DNA of 64,000 bases from Pseudonocardia humida. GTDB lineage: Bacteria; Actinomycetota; Actinomycetes; Mycobacteriales; Pseudonocardiaceae. The notes beneath the pieces are model-generated. The model was not told the DNA's origin. It did no database searches and was given only the letters and a program-made list of their open reading frames with translations. A program made the translations under genes and the position numbers. The stretch spans positions 1-64,000 of the forward strand of contig NZ_JAGSOV010000020.1 in the NCBI RefSeq assembly GCF_023898865.1. Reading direction: 5' to 3'. Positions within the stretch are counted from its first letter, which is position 1; every line of letters starts with the position of its first letter. Of the stretch, positions 53,803 through 63,926 are shown in pieces.

Positions 53803-53861
53803 CCCTCGCCGCAGTGGGAGATCCGGTGCCCGACCCCACGACCCGACACGGGAGCAACGAC

Positions 53862-54859
53862 ATGGCCGATCCGCCCGCACCCCCGAGTGGGGCCCGCCTG
53901 TCCGACGACGAGATCGACGGGCTCCTCCAGGGCATCGCCGACGGCTTCCGGTCGCAGCTGCGCGCGCCGGTCCTGCACACGCCCGACGAGGTGGGCCTGG
54001 ACTTCGAGGACGTCACCTTCCCGTCCGCCGACGGGGTTCCGCTGGAGGGCTGGTTCATCCCCGCCCCCGGAGCGGACCGCGTGGTCGTGGCCAACCACCC
54101 GAGCGGGTTCAGCCGGTCCGGTCTGCCGAGCCACCTGGAGCCGTGGCGGTCGCGGTGGGCGTCCAGCGGCAACGCGATCGAAGTGGACTTCGTGCCGGAC
54201 TACCGGATCCTGCACGACGCCGGCTACCACGTGCTGGCCTACGACCTGCGCAACCACGGTCTCAGCGGCGCGGCCAACGGGGGCATCGGGACCAGCGGGC
54301 TGTTCGAGGCGCGCGACGTCGTCGGATCCCTGCGGTACGTCCGGTCCCGGCCGGACATCCGGGAGCTGCGGATCGGCCTGCTCAGCCGCTGCCTCGGCGC
54401 CAACGCCACCTTCGCGGCGATGACGCAGTCCCCCGACGCCTTCTCGACGGTGCGGGGTGTGGTCGCCGTGCAGCCGCTGACGACGCGGGTGATCCTCGAG
54501 CGCCAGCTCGCCCTGGCCGGGGTCCCCACCAGCGCATCGACGACCGGTTGATGGCCGACCTGAGCAGGCGCCTCGTCCTCACCACCGGCATCGGTCTCCC
54601 GCGGCGCGCCCCGATCGAGTGGGCGCGCAACGTCACCGTGCCGGTGTTCCTCCTCCAGGTGCACGACGACGTCCTCACCGACCCGAGCGACGTCCGGGCG
54701 ATGTTCGACGCCGTTCCCGGCGACCGCAAGAGGCTGCACTGGGTCCCCGGGACCACGCGCCGCTGGGACGGCTACCTGGAGTTCCAGCGCCGGCCCGAGC
54801 CCGTCCTGGACTGGCTGGGCACCACGATGGTCGCGGCGGCCGACCCCGTCGCGCGGTGA
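53862..54859 (+). pseudogene. Alpha/beta-hydrolase with a single-base frameshift
   Basis: Two frames together make one about 332-residue alpha/beta-hydrolase. The 5' frame (53862-54551) encodes VTFPSADGVPLEGWFIPAP, YHVLAYDLRNHGLSG and the elbow region GLLSRCLGANATF, then runs to an early stop after LALAGVPTSASTTG. The other frame carries on at about 54525 with HQRIDDRLMADLSRR, VFLLQVHDDVLTDPSDV (acid site) and LHWVPGTTRRWDGY (His region is weak). Adding one base to the C4 run near 54521-54526 restores continuity (GVP-HQRIDD). It is either a recent pseudogene or a homopolymer sequencing error. Confidence 0.75.
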
Positions 54860-54900
54860 CCGGCGTCCCGCCTCAGCTCGAGCAGGGGGCCGACAGGGAC

Positions 54901-55794
54901 TCAGGAGAGGGGGCGGATGCCCCAGCTGCCCGTCCACTCCTCGCCCGCGGCCAGCTCGATCAGGCCCACGCCCGTGTTGAGGGCGTCCGGCGGGCAGGTC
55001 ATCGGCTCGACCGCCACCGCGCGCCCGCGGTCGGGGTGGTCGTCGGGGGTGAAGACCTGGACCCAGCCGAACACCGGCTCGGCCCACATCTCGACCTCCC
55101 CGGCGGGCCCGGCGAGGCGGTGGCGGACCAGGCCGTCGGTGGGGGTGCAGTCGCCGAAGGCGTGGTCGAGCTCGCGGCCCCGCAGCGGTCGGCCCGCGCG
55201 GAAGTCGAGGTCGCCGGAGACCGGGACGGTGGGGCCTGCGGGCAGGCCGCCGTCGAGCGGGAGCGACGTCCCGGCTGACAGGGTGAGCACGGAGTCGTCG
55301 GTCTCGGAGTCGCCCGCCCGCAGGTACGGGTGGGCGCCCACGCCGAACGGCACCGGGGCGCCGCCGATGTTGCGGACGGTGTGGGTGACGGTCAGGCCGT
55401 CCTCGCCGACCGCGTAGCGGATGTCGGTGTCCAGCGGCACCGGCCAGCCGGGCTGCACCGTCACGATGGCGCCGAGCGTGATCGAGCCCTCGGTGCGCTC
55501 ACGGATCTCGTAGACGGTGTGGCGGAGCAGGCCGTGGATGGCGTTGCCGCCGGCGGGCTCGGTCAGCGCGAGCTGCTGGGGCTCGCCCCGCCAGGTCCAG
55601 CGGCCCTTCGCCACCCGGTTGGGCCACGGCACCAGGATCGTGCCCGCGCCGCGGGGCGGGCGGCGGTCCTCGGCGAACGTCTCGACGTAGGGCCGGCCGC
55701 CGGAGGAGAAGGCGCGCAGCCCGGCGCCGACCTGGGTGAGCACGGCTCGCGCCGGGCCGGCGGAGATCTCGAGCTGCTGGCCGGTCGGGAGCAT
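54901..55794 (-). CDS. Aldose 1-epimerase family protein
   Basis: A 297-residue galactose-mutarotase-fold protein. Conserved features are ILVPWPNRVAKGRWTW, NAIHGLLRHTVYEI (first catalytic-region His), FGVGAHPYLRAG (second His) and AVAVEPMTCPPDALNTG (catalytic Glu). It probably interconverts alpha- and beta-anomers of an aldose or sugar phosphate. The ATG at 55794 was chosen; two GTG codons 9 and 12 bp upstream are possible. It is divergent from surE, with 135 bp between. Confidence 0.9.
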   Translation of the reverse strand: MLPTGQQLEISAGPARAVLTQVGAGLRAFSSGGRPYVETFAEDRRPPRGAGTILVPWPNRVAKGRWTWRGEPQQLALTEPAGGNAIHGLLRHTVYEIRERTEGSITLGAIVTVQPGWPVPLDTDIRYAVGEDGLTVTHTVRNIGGAPVPFGVGAHPYLRAGDSETDDSVLTLSAGTSLPLDGGLPAGPTVPVSGDLDFRAGRPLRGRELDHAFGDCTPTDGLVRHRLAGPAGEVEMWAEPVFGWVQVFTPDDHPDRGRAVAVEPMTCPPDALNTGVGLIELAAGEEWTGSWGIRPLS

Positions 55795-55929
55795 CGGTGT
55801 CACCACGCCCGGCAGCCTAGGACGCCGCCCCGTGCCGCGTCGGTCGAGACCCGCCCGGCGCGGCACGTCGTCGGGTGAGCGTCGTCGCGTGGACGCCGAA
55901 CGGCCACCGGGCTCGCTTACCGTGGCGGG

Positions 55930-56712
55930 GTGGCTTCCTCCCGCAGGCTCCGGGCCCTGATCACCAACGACGACGGAATCGACTCGCCGGGGCTGTGGAC
56001 CCTGGCCGCCGGGGCCCGCGCGGCCGGGCTGGACGTCGTGGTCGCCGCACCGCACGTCGACTCCAGCGGGGTGGGCGCCTCGGTGTGGTCGGTGCGCGAC
56101 GGCGGGCGCACCCGGCTGCACGCCAGGGAGCTCCCCGAGCTGGTCGGCGTGCCGGCGTTCGCGGTGGAGGGCCACCCGGCGTTCATCGTGCACTCCGCCG
56201 GGCGGGGGTGGCTCGACCCCCAGCCCGACCTGGTGCTCTCCGGGGTCAACTACGGCGCCAACACCGGCCACTCGGTCCTGCACTCGGGCACGGTGGGGGC
56301 GGCGCTGGCCGGGTCGCTGCACGGGTGGCGGGGGCTGGCGGTGTCGCTGGACAGCGGCCCGCAGATCCCGGACGTCGCGCACTGGGAGGCGGTGCACGCG
56401 GTGCTGCCGCAGGTCGTCGACCTGCTGCTGGGCTCGGTCGAGGGCACGGTGCTGTCGCTGAACGTGCCCAACCGACCGGCCGCGGAGCTGGGCGAGCTGC
56501 GGGAGGCGCGGCTGGCCCGGTTCGGTTCGGTGCAGATCCGGGTCGACCGCAAGAGCGGCGACGACGGCGACGCCCTGCACGCCACCTACGTGGAGAACAG
56601 CTCCCCCGAACCGGGCACCGACATCGCCCTGCTCGCCGAGGGCCACCCCACGCTCACCCGGCTGGTCTCGGTCGGCGAGCTGCCCGGCGTCCTGAACCCC
56701 GTCCCCGCCTAA
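55930..56712 (+). CDS. surE: 5'/3'-nucleotidase SurE
   Basis: A metal-dependent nucleotide monophosphate phosphatase. At 260 residues the metal site ITNDDGIDSPGLWTLA (NDDG) is at the N-terminus. Downstream, VVAAPHVDSSGVGASV, LVLSGVNYGANTGHSVLHSG and TVGAALAGSL are the conserved loops. The C-terminal region ends with TDIALLAEGHPTLTRL. It acts in the cytoplasm as a dimer or tetramer. GTG start. A family-B hairpin follows immediately after the stop codon. Confidence 0.93.
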   Translation: MASSRRLRALITNDDGIDSPGLWTLAAGARAAGLDVVVAAPHVDSSGVGASVWSVRDGGRTRLHARELPELVGVPAFAVEGHPAFIVHSAGRGWLDPQPDLVLSGVNYGANTGHSVLHSGTVGAALAGSLHGWRGLAVSLDSGPQIPDVAHWEAVHAVLPQVVDLLLGSVEGTVLSLNVPNRPAAELGELREARLARFGSVQIRVDRKSGDDGDALHATYVENSSPEPGTDIALLAEGHPTLTRLVSVGELPGVLNPVPA

Positions 56713-56777
56713 CCGTCGAGAACGAAGTTGTCGTCAGTTTGGACCGGTCCAAACGACGACAGCTTCGTTCTCGACGG
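56713..56777. terminator. Family-B inverted repeat after surE
   Basis: A near-perfect hairpin with an approximately 31-bp stem. The outer arms CCGTCGAGAACGAAG/CTTCGTTCTCGACGG are followed by TGTCGTC/GACGACA and an inner perfect palindrome GTTTGGACCGGTCCAAAC. It lies between convergent surE and the hypothetical gene at 56783, so a bidirectional terminator fits. The outer arm is shared with 16354-16420. Confidence 0.85.
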
Positions 56778-56782
56778 GGGGG

Positions 56783-57172
56783 TCAGTGCTCGTCGGCGCC
56801 CGTGAGCTCCAGCTCCAGGCGGTCGGCCACGTCGACCACGACCCGGAAGGCGCGCTCGAAGCCGGTCAGCTCGGTGTCGCCGAGCGGGATGGAGTGCCGG
56901 AACAGGGCCAGGCCCTTCTCGTCGATGACCCCGCCGACGACCGACTCCCCGGCCCGTTGCAGCAGCGCGACCAGGTCGATCTCGGCGGTGCGCCCGACCG
57001 GGGAGGTGATCTGCGCCCACGGGTGGCCGTCCTCGCCGGTCACCAGCCGGACCGCGACGATCTGGCTGCGCTCGCCGACGGTCGGCAGGTTGAACCACAG
57101 CTCGCCGTCGGCCGACTTCATGATCTCGTAGCGGACCCGCACGAAGACACCCAGGTCGTCCCAGCTGGCCAC
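56783..57172 (-). CDS. Hypothetical protein (YbjN/type-III-chaperone-like)
   Basis: A 129-residue soluble protein with alternating strands and helices (VFVRVRYEIMKSADGELWFN, VAVRLVTGEDGHPWAQI, LLQRAGESVVGGVIDE). The overall layout resembles YbjN/type III secretion-chaperone-like folds, but I do not recognise it specifically. GTG start. It sits 102 bp downstream of the acyl-CoA dehydrogenase gene on the same strand and could be the last gene of the acc operon. Confidence 0.55.
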   Translation of the reverse strand: MASWDDLGVFVRVRYEIMKSADGELWFNLPTVGERSQIVAVRLVTGEDGHPWAQITSPVGRTAEIDLVALLQRAGESVVGGVIDEKGLALFRHSIPLGDTELTGFERAFRVVVDVADRLELELTGADEH

Positions 57173-57274
57173 GATGTCGCCCTCCGTCTCGTCGTTCGCC
57201 GGGAGCAGCCTGCGTCTCGCCGTCGGCCGGACGGTACCGCTCCCACCCCGACGTGGGGCAACCGCGGGCGATCC

Positions 57275-58423
57275 TCAGCCGAGGCCGAGCTGGCGGGCGA
57301 TCAGCATCCGCTGCACCTCCGAGGTGCCCTCGCCGATCTCCAGGATCTTGGCGTCGCGGTAGAACCGCCCGACCGGGTACTCGTTCATGAAGCCGTAGCC
57401 GCCGAAGACCTGGGTGGCGTCGCGGGCGTTGTCCATCGCCGCGTTGGAGGCCACCAGCTTGGCGATCGCCGCCTCCTTCTTGAACGGCTCGCCGCGCAGC
57501 ATCTTCGACGCCGCCGCGTAGTAGGCCAGCCGGGCGGTGTGCGCCCGCACCTCCATGTCGGCGATCTTGAACTGGATGGCCTGGTAGCTGCCGATGGCGT
57601 TGCCGAACGCGTGCCGCTCGTGGGCGTAGCGCACCGACTCGTCGACGCAGCCCTGGGCCAGCCCGACCGACAGCGCGGCGATCGCGACCCGGCCCTCGTC
57701 GAGGATGGACAGGAACTGGGCGTATCCGCGGCCGAGCTCGCCCACCAGGTTCGCGGCCGGCACCCGGACGTCGTCGAAGAACAGCTCCCGGGTGTCCGAC
57801 GCGCTCCACCCGACCTTCGAGTACTTCTCCGAGACCGTGAACCCCGGCGTGCCGGCCGGGACCAGGATCGCCGAGATCTCCTTGCGGCCGTTCGAGGTGC
57901 CCGTGACCGCCGTGACGGTCACCAGGCTGGTGATGTCGGTGCCGGAGTTGGTGATGAACGCCTTCGAGCCGTTGACCACCCACTCGTCGCCGTCCGGGGT
58001 GGCGGTGGTGCGGGTGGCGCCCGCGTCGGAGCCGCCGCCGGACTCGGTGAGCCCGAACGCGCCCAGCCGCTCGCCCGCGGCCAGCGCGGGCAGCCACTCG
58101 CGCTTCTGCTCCTCGGTGCCGAACCGGTAGATCGGCATCGCGCCCAGCGACACCCCGGCCTCCAGGGTGATCGCCACCGACGAGTCGACCCTGGCCAGCT
58201 CCTCCAGGGCCAGGCAGAGGGCGAAGTAGTCGCCGCCCATGCCGCCGTACTCCTCGGAGATGGGCAGCCCGAACAGGCCCATCGCGCCCATCTTCGCGAC
58301 CAGGTCGTACGGGAACTCGCCGCGCTCGTAGAGCTCGCCGATGACCGGCGCGACCTCCTTGCGCGCGAACTCCTCGACGGTCGCCCGCAGGGCCGCGTGC
58401 TCCTCGCTCAGGGTCAGGTCCAT
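57275..58423 (-). CDS. Acyl-CoA dehydrogenase (FadE19-like)
   Basis: A 382-residue FAD-dependent dehydrogenase for short or branched acyl-CoAs. The FAD-binding segment is LGAFGLTESGGGSDAGATRT, the substrate part includes WVVNGSKAFITNSG and the C-terminal helical domain includes ATQVFGGYGFMNEYPVGRFY. The C-terminal ILEIGEGTSEVQRMLIARQL retains the Glu of the Y/GEGT loop (SCAD-type catalytic base). Isovaleryl-CoA dehydrogenase normally has no Glu there, so a short/branched-chain enzyme is more likely. The ATG at 58423 is 2 bp after the accA1 stop codon. It corresponds to M. tuberculosis fadE19 (Rv2500c) in context. Confidence 0.93.
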   Translation of the reverse strand: MDLTLSEEHAALRATVEEFARKEVAPVIGELYERGEFPYDLVAKMGAMGLFGLPISEEYGGMGGDYFALCLALEELARVDSSVAITLEAGVSLGAMPIYRFGTEEQKREWLPALAAGERLGAFGLTESGGGSDAGATRTTATPDGDEWVVNGSKAFITNSGTDITSLVTVTAVTGTSNGRKEISAILVPAGTPGFTVSEKYSKVGWSASDTRELFFDDVRVPAANLVGELGRGYAQFLSILDEGRVAIAALSVGLAQGCVDESVRYAHERHAFGNAIGSYQAIQFKIADMEVRAHTARLAYYAAASKMLRGEPFKKEAAIAKLVASNAAMDNARDATQVFGGYGFMNEYPVGRFYRDAKILEIGEGTSEVQRMLIARQLGLG

Positions 58424-58425
58424 GG

Positions 58426-60405
58426 TCACTCCTCTCCCGCTGCGGGCTCGACGACCGCCAGCACCTCGTCCTTCGCGACGGTCGCGCCGACGGCCGCGGT
58501 CACCTCGCGGACCGTCCCGTCGACCGGGGCGGTGAGCACGTGCTCCATCTTCATCGCCTCCACCACGACCAGCCGGTCGCCCGCCGCGACCACCTGCCCC
58601 GCGACCACCTCCACGACGGTGACGGTGCCGGGCATCGGTGAGCGCACCGGCCCGCCCGCGCCCTGCTCGGCAGCGGCCGCCGCCTCCAGCGGAGGGCGCT
58701 CGCGCACGGCCCACGCCGCGCCGTCGCGACCGAGCCAGAGCACCTCGCCGTCGCGGGCGACCGTGTAGGCGCGGGTGAGGCCGTCGACGGTGACGGTGAG
58801 CCGGTCGCCCGACAGCGCGCCCGAGCACCGCCGCTCCGGCCCGTCGCCGACCCGGCAGGCCGCGTCGGCGGCCCGCCCGCGCACCCGCACGGCCACCGGC
58901 TCGCGCCCCGCCACCGCCATCTGCCAGCTCACCCAGGCCGGCTCGCCGACCCGCCAGCCACCCGGCACGTCGAACGGGTCGACCACCGCCCCGGTGGGCT
59001 CCAGCTCCAGCAGGGCGTGCACGGCCGCGGCGACCAGCACGTCGTCCGAGGGGCCCGCGGCGGTCCAGTCGTCGACCCGGCGGCCGACCAGACCGGTGTC
59101 GAGCCGCCCGGCCCGCACGTCCGGGTCGGCCAGCAGCGCGCGCAGGAAGGCGATGTTGGTGCCGACGCCGAGCAGGACGGTCTCGCGCAGCGCCGCGTCC
59201 AGCCTGCCCAGCGCGTCGGCGCGGTCGTGCCCCCAGGCGACGACCTTGGCCAGCATCGGGTCGTAGTCGCTGCCGACGACGGTGCCGGTCTCGACGCCGG
59301 AGTCGACGCGCACCCCGGCCGGGGTGCGCAGGGCGAGGATGCGCCCGCCGGTGGGCAGGAAGCCGGCCGCCGGGTCCTCGGCGTACACGCGGGCCTCGAC
59401 GGCGTGCCCGCGGGCCCGCACGTTCAGCGGCCACGGCCGCACCTCGCCCGCCGCCACGCGCAGCTGCGCCTCGACCAGGTCGATGTCGTGGACCTCCTCG
59501 GTCACCGGGTGCTCGACCTGCAGCCGGGTGTTCATCTCCAGGAAGTAGAACTGGTCGGGCCGGTCGGCCCCGACGATGAACTCGACGGTCCCGGCCCCGG
59601 TGTAGCCCACGGCGCGGGCGGCCTCGACCGCGGCCGCGCCCATCCGCTCCCGCTGCTCGACGGTCAGCAGCGCCGACGGCGCCTCCTCGACGATCTTCTG
59701 GTGCCTGCGCTGCAGGCTGCACTCGCGCTCGCCGAGGTGGATGACGTTGCCGTGGGTGTCGGCCAGCACCTGCACCTCGATGTGGCGCGGGGTGGTGATG
59801 AGGCGCTCGACCAGCAGCGTGTCGTCGCCGAAGGAGGCGCGGGCCTCCCGGCGGGCCGAGGTGATGGCCTCGGCCAGCCCGGCGGCGTCGTGCACCTCGC
59901 GCATGCCCTTGCCGCCGCCGCCCGCGGAGGGCTTGAGCAGCACCGGGTAGCCGACCTGCTCGACGGCCAGCGCCAGCTCCTGGTCGGAGAGCCCGGCGCC
60001 GTCCGAGCCGGGCACGACCGGCACCCCGGCCTTGGCCACGGTGGCCTTCGCCGCGATCTTGTCGCCCATCGCCTCGATGGCCGCGGTCGGCGGCCCGACG
60101 AACACGACGCCCGCCTCCGCGCAGGCCGCGGCGAACGCGGTGTTCTCCGACAGGAACCCGTAGCCGGGGTGGACGGCCTGGGCCCCGGTGGCGCGCGCCG
60201 CCTCGACGATCCGCTCGATCGACAGGTAGCTCTGCGCGGCCGGGGGCGGCCCGATCCGCACGGCCAGGTCGGCCGCCGCGACGTGCGGGGCCCCCGCGTC
60301 GGCGTCGGAGTACACGGCGACGCTGCGGATCCCCATCCGCCGCAGCGTCCGGATCACCCGCACCGCGATCTCGCCGCGGTTGGCGACCAGCACGGTCTCA
60401 AACAT
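58426..60405 (-). CDS. accA1: Acyl-CoA carboxylase alpha subunit (biotin carboxylase + BCCP)
   Basis: A 659-residue biotin-dependent subunit. The biotin carboxylase ATP-grasp domain spans about 1-445 ([53 protein letters not shown], and GTVEFIVG). A linker with a BT-like domain follows, and the C-terminal biotinyl domain has the biotinylated Lys in [11 protein letters not shown]. With accD1 and the dehydrogenase gene it corresponds to M. tuberculosis accD1-accA1-fadE19 (Rv2502c-Rv2500c), the 3-methylcrotonyl-CoA carboxylase of leucine degradation. The ATG at 60405 was chosen. A 24-bp family-A hairpin lies 22 bp upstream, inside the operon. Confidence 0.94.
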   Translation of the reverse strand: MFETVLVANRGEIAVRVIRTLRRMGIRSVAVYSDADAGAPHVAAADLAVRIGPPPAAQSYLSIERIVEAARATGAQAVHPGYGFLSENTAFAAACAEAGVVFVGPPTAAIEAMGDKIAAKATVAKAGVPVVPGSDGAGLSDQELALAVEQVGYPVLLKPSAGGGGKGMREVHDAAGLAEAITSARREARASFGDDTLLVERLITTPRHIEVQVLADTHGNVIHLGERECSLQRRHQKIVEEAPSALLTVEQRERMGAAAVEAARAVGYTGAGTVEFIVGADRPDQFYFLEMNTRLQVEHPVTEEVHDIDLVEAQLRVAAGEVRPWPLNVRARGHAVEARVYAEDPAAGFLPTGGRILALRTPAGVRVDSGVETGTVVGSDYDPMLAKVVAWGHDRADALGRLDAALRETVLLGVGTNIAFLRALLADPDVRAGRLDTGLVGRRVDDWTAAGPSDDVLVAAAVHALLELEPTGAVVDPFDVPGGWRVGEPAWVSWQMAVAGREPVAVRVRGRAADAACRVGDGPERRCSGALSGDRLTVTVDGLTRAYTVARDGEVLWLGRDGAAWAVRERPPLEAAAAAEQGAGGPVRSPMPGTVTVVEVVAGQVVAAGDRLVVVEAMKMEHVLTAPVDGTVREVTAAVGATVAKDEVLAVVEPAAGEE

Positions 60406-60426
60406 GCGTCGTCCCCCTCTCCCCCG

Positions 60427-60481
60427 TGTCAGGAAAGCCACCATCAGGACGTGTGGCGTCCTGATGGTGGCTTTCCTGACA
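60427..60481. repeat. Family-A inverted repeat inside the acc operon
   Basis: A perfect 24-bp stem (60427-60450 with 60458-60481; arm TGTCAGGAAAGCCACCATC then AGGAC) with a 7-nt loop. It is located between the accD1 stop codon (60523) and the accA1 ATG (60405), in co-directional genes, so it should affect the accD1-accA1 transcript. The arms are almost identical to those at 11993. Confidence 0.9.
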
Positions 60482-60522
60482 TTCGGAGCGGGCGGGCAGC
60501 GGGGGGTTCAGCAGCACGGCGA

Positions 60523-62064
<1,542 letters not shown>

Positions 62065-62077
62065 GCCCGACTCCCTC

Positions 62078-62114
62078 GGTTAGCGGTCGTTAACCACGTT
62101 AGCGACCATTAACC
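62078..62114. promoter_or_regulatory. Tandem TetR-type operators upstream of accD1
   Basis: GGTTAGCGGTCGTTAACC (62078-62095) and CGTTAGCGACCATTAACC (62097-62114) are two related palindromes 19 bp apart. The first closely resembles GGTTAGGAACCGTTAACC at 63303-63320, in front of the TetR gene. They are positioned 14-50 bp before the accD1 start, so they probably repress the acc operon. Confidence 0.75.
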
Positions 62115-62144
62115 GGAGGCGCCATGGGCCACCCCGGGGAAGGG

Positions 62145-63248
62145 TCAGCGGGACTGACCGCGGGTGGGGGTGCCGCGCGGGTCGGTGGGGACGTGCCCGC
62201 CGCGGCGGTCGGGGCCCCCACCGCGCGGCCCGCCCTGCTGGTTCGGCGGGTTCGGCTGGTTCTGCTGCCCCGGACCGGGGGGCGGCAGGTTGGGATCGAT
62301 CGGCTTGATGACGCCGGTGGTCGGGCCGGGCGGGCCCTGCGGGTGGAACCGCTGCCGCGGACCGGTGGTCTCGCTCGGGCGCACGATCGGGATCCCGCGC
62401 GGCGCGGTGACCGGGTCCTCGCGGGCGTCCTCGTCGCGGACGGGGCGGACGTCCTGCGGGCCGCGGGGCAGCGGGTTGATCACCGTGGTGGCCTCGCCGG
62501 TGTCCGACTGGTCCGGCTGGCCGTGGACCGGCTGGTTCGGCTTGCCCTGCGGCCCCTGCTGGCCCGGGGCGGCGGCGCGCGGGCGGACCGCGGGCATGCC
62601 GCCGGACGCCGTGGTGGAGACGGGCGCGGTGTGGTGCTCCGGGCCGTGGCCGGTGTCGTCGCGGCGCAGCTGCGGAGCCGTCCCGGACAGCAGCGCGTCG
62701 ACGACCTTGCCGAGCCGGTCGACCTCGCTGCGCAGCGCGCCCGCGGCGGACCGGTCGAGCTGGCCGCGCTGGATCTGGTCGAGCCCGTTGCCCAGCGCGG
62801 AGAGCGGGGCGCGCAGCTCGTGGCCGGTCGCGGCGAGGCGGTGCTGCACGGCGCGGGCCTCCTCGAGCCTGCCCAGCAGCGCGTTCATCGTCTCGGCCAG
62901 CCGGGCCACCTCGTCCTGGCCCGCGGGCTCCGGCAGCGGCCGGTCGGGGTCGACCGCCGAGGCGGCCCGCGCCCGCAGCGACTCCACCGCGCCGAGCGGC
63001 TGCCCGGCGAACAGGTAGAACACCAGGCCGGAGACCACGATGAGGACCGGGACCGCGATCAGCACGTCGAACACCAGCGTGTCCGACACCGCCTGCTGGG
63101 CCGTCTCGTCGAGCCGGTCCTCGAGGGACGTGCCCACCAGGAAGATCAGTCCGACGCCCGAGAGCACCAGGACGACCGCCATCACCACTGCAGCGGTGAG
63201 CGCCGCTGTGACGCGCGCGCCGATCCGTGCACCGAGCCCGCCCACCAT
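62145..63248 (-). CDS. Histidine-kinase-like sensor lacking the ATPase domain
   Basis: A 367-residue membrane protein. Two N-terminal membrane segments (about 15-40 and 58-80) flank a short extracytoplasmic part, followed by a HAMP-like linker (about 80-130) and a HisKA-like helix with the phospho-acceptor motif GHELRAPLSAL. After about residue 195 there is no HATPase_c domain; the rest is a Pro/Gln/Gly-rich disordered tail to the end. So it cannot autophosphorylate by itself. It may be a decoy, a scaffold or a protein phosphorylated by another kinase. The ATG at 63248 was chosen. It is co-directional with accD1, which starts 81 bp downstream. Confidence 0.8.
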   Translation of the reverse strand: MVGGLGARIGARVTAALTAAVVMAVVLVLSGVGLIFLVGTSLEDRLDETAQQAVSDTLVFDVLIAVPVLIVVSGLVFYLFAGQPLGAVESLRARAASAVDPDRPLPEPAGQDEVARLAETMNALLGRLEEARAVQHRLAATGHELRAPLSALGNGLDQIQRGQLDRSAAGALRSEVDRLGKVVDALLSGTAPQLRRDDTGHGPEHHTAPVSTTASGGMPAVRPRAAAPGQQGPQGKPNQPVHGQPDQSDTGEATTVINPLPRGPQDVRPVRDEDAREDPVTAPRGIPIVRPSETTGPRQRFHPQGPPGPTTGVIKPIDPNLPPPGPGQQNQPNPPNQQGGPRGGGPDRRGGHVPTDPRGTPTRGQSR

Positions 63249-63302
63249 GGCAAGAGCGTAACGACAAGGCGCGCGACCCTGAATACCGCGCGGACGTCAG
63301 TC

Positions 63303-63320
63303 GGTTAGGAACCGTTAACC
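63303..63320. promoter_or_regulatory. TetR operator upstream of its own gene
   Basis: GGTTAGGAACCGTTAACC begins 36 bp before the TetR ATG, with the outer symmetry GGTTA...TTAACC. It shares 13 or so of 18 positions, and all outer bases, with the operator upstream of accD1. This suggests autoregulation by the TetR protein encoded at 63339. Confidence 0.75.
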
Positions 63321-63338
63321 CCGCGCTACGCTGCGACG

Positions 63339-63926
63339 ATGGCCACCGCCGGGGCCGCCGGCCCGAGCCGGCGCCAGCAGATCCTCACCGTGGCCGCGCA
63401 GCTGTTCGCCCGGCGCGGCTTCCACGGGGTCAGCATCGCCGACCTGGGGGCCGCCGTGGGGATCAGCGGACCGGCCCTCTACCGGCACTTCCCGGGCAAG
63501 GAGGCGCTGCTCACCGAGCTGTTGGTGGGCATAAGCGAGCACCTGCTGGCCGGCGGTCGGGGGATCGCGGCCGGCTCGGGCGACCCGTCCGAGGTGCTCG
63601 CCGCGCTGGTCCGCTTCCACGCCGACTTCGCGCTGCGCGAGCCGGAGCTGATCGTGGTGCAGGACCGCGACCTGGCCAGCCTGCCCCCCGCCGAGCAGCA
63701 CCGGGTGCGCCAGCTGCAGCGCACGTACGTCGAGATCTGGGTGAGGACGCTGCGCCGGGTGCACCCCGCCCTCGCCGCCGAGGCGGCCCGCACGGCGGCG
63801 CACGGCGCGTTCGGGCTGCTCAACTCCACCCCGCACGCGGGCTCGCGCGAGCCGGAGGTCGCCGCGCTGCTCGGCCGGATGGCGCTCGCCGCGCTGACCG
63901 GCCTCACCCCGACCGCAGCGGGCTGA
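63339..63926 (+). CDS. TetR-family regulator of the acc operon
   Basis: A 195-residue TetR protein. The HTH domain is QQILTVAAQLFARRGFHGVS and IADLGAAVGISGPALYRHFP, followed by GKEALLTELLVGISEHLL. The ligand domain has FALREPELIVVQDRDLASLP, a signature shared with M. tuberculosis Rv2506, which lies in the equivalent accD1-accA1-fadE19 neighbourhood. It probably senses an acyl-CoA of leucine or branched-chain catabolism and represses accD1 onwards through the GGTTAG...TTAACC operators. The ATG at 63339 was chosen. Confidence 0.92.
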   Translation: MATAGAAGPSRRQQILTVAAQLFARRGFHGVSIADLGAAVGISGPALYRHFPGKEALLTELLVGISEHLLAGGRGIAAGSGDPSEVLAALVRFHADFALREPELIVVQDRDLASLPPAEQHRVRQLQRTYVEIWVRTLRRVHPALAAEAARTAAHGAFGLLNSTPHAGSREPEVAALLGRMALAALTGLTPTAAG

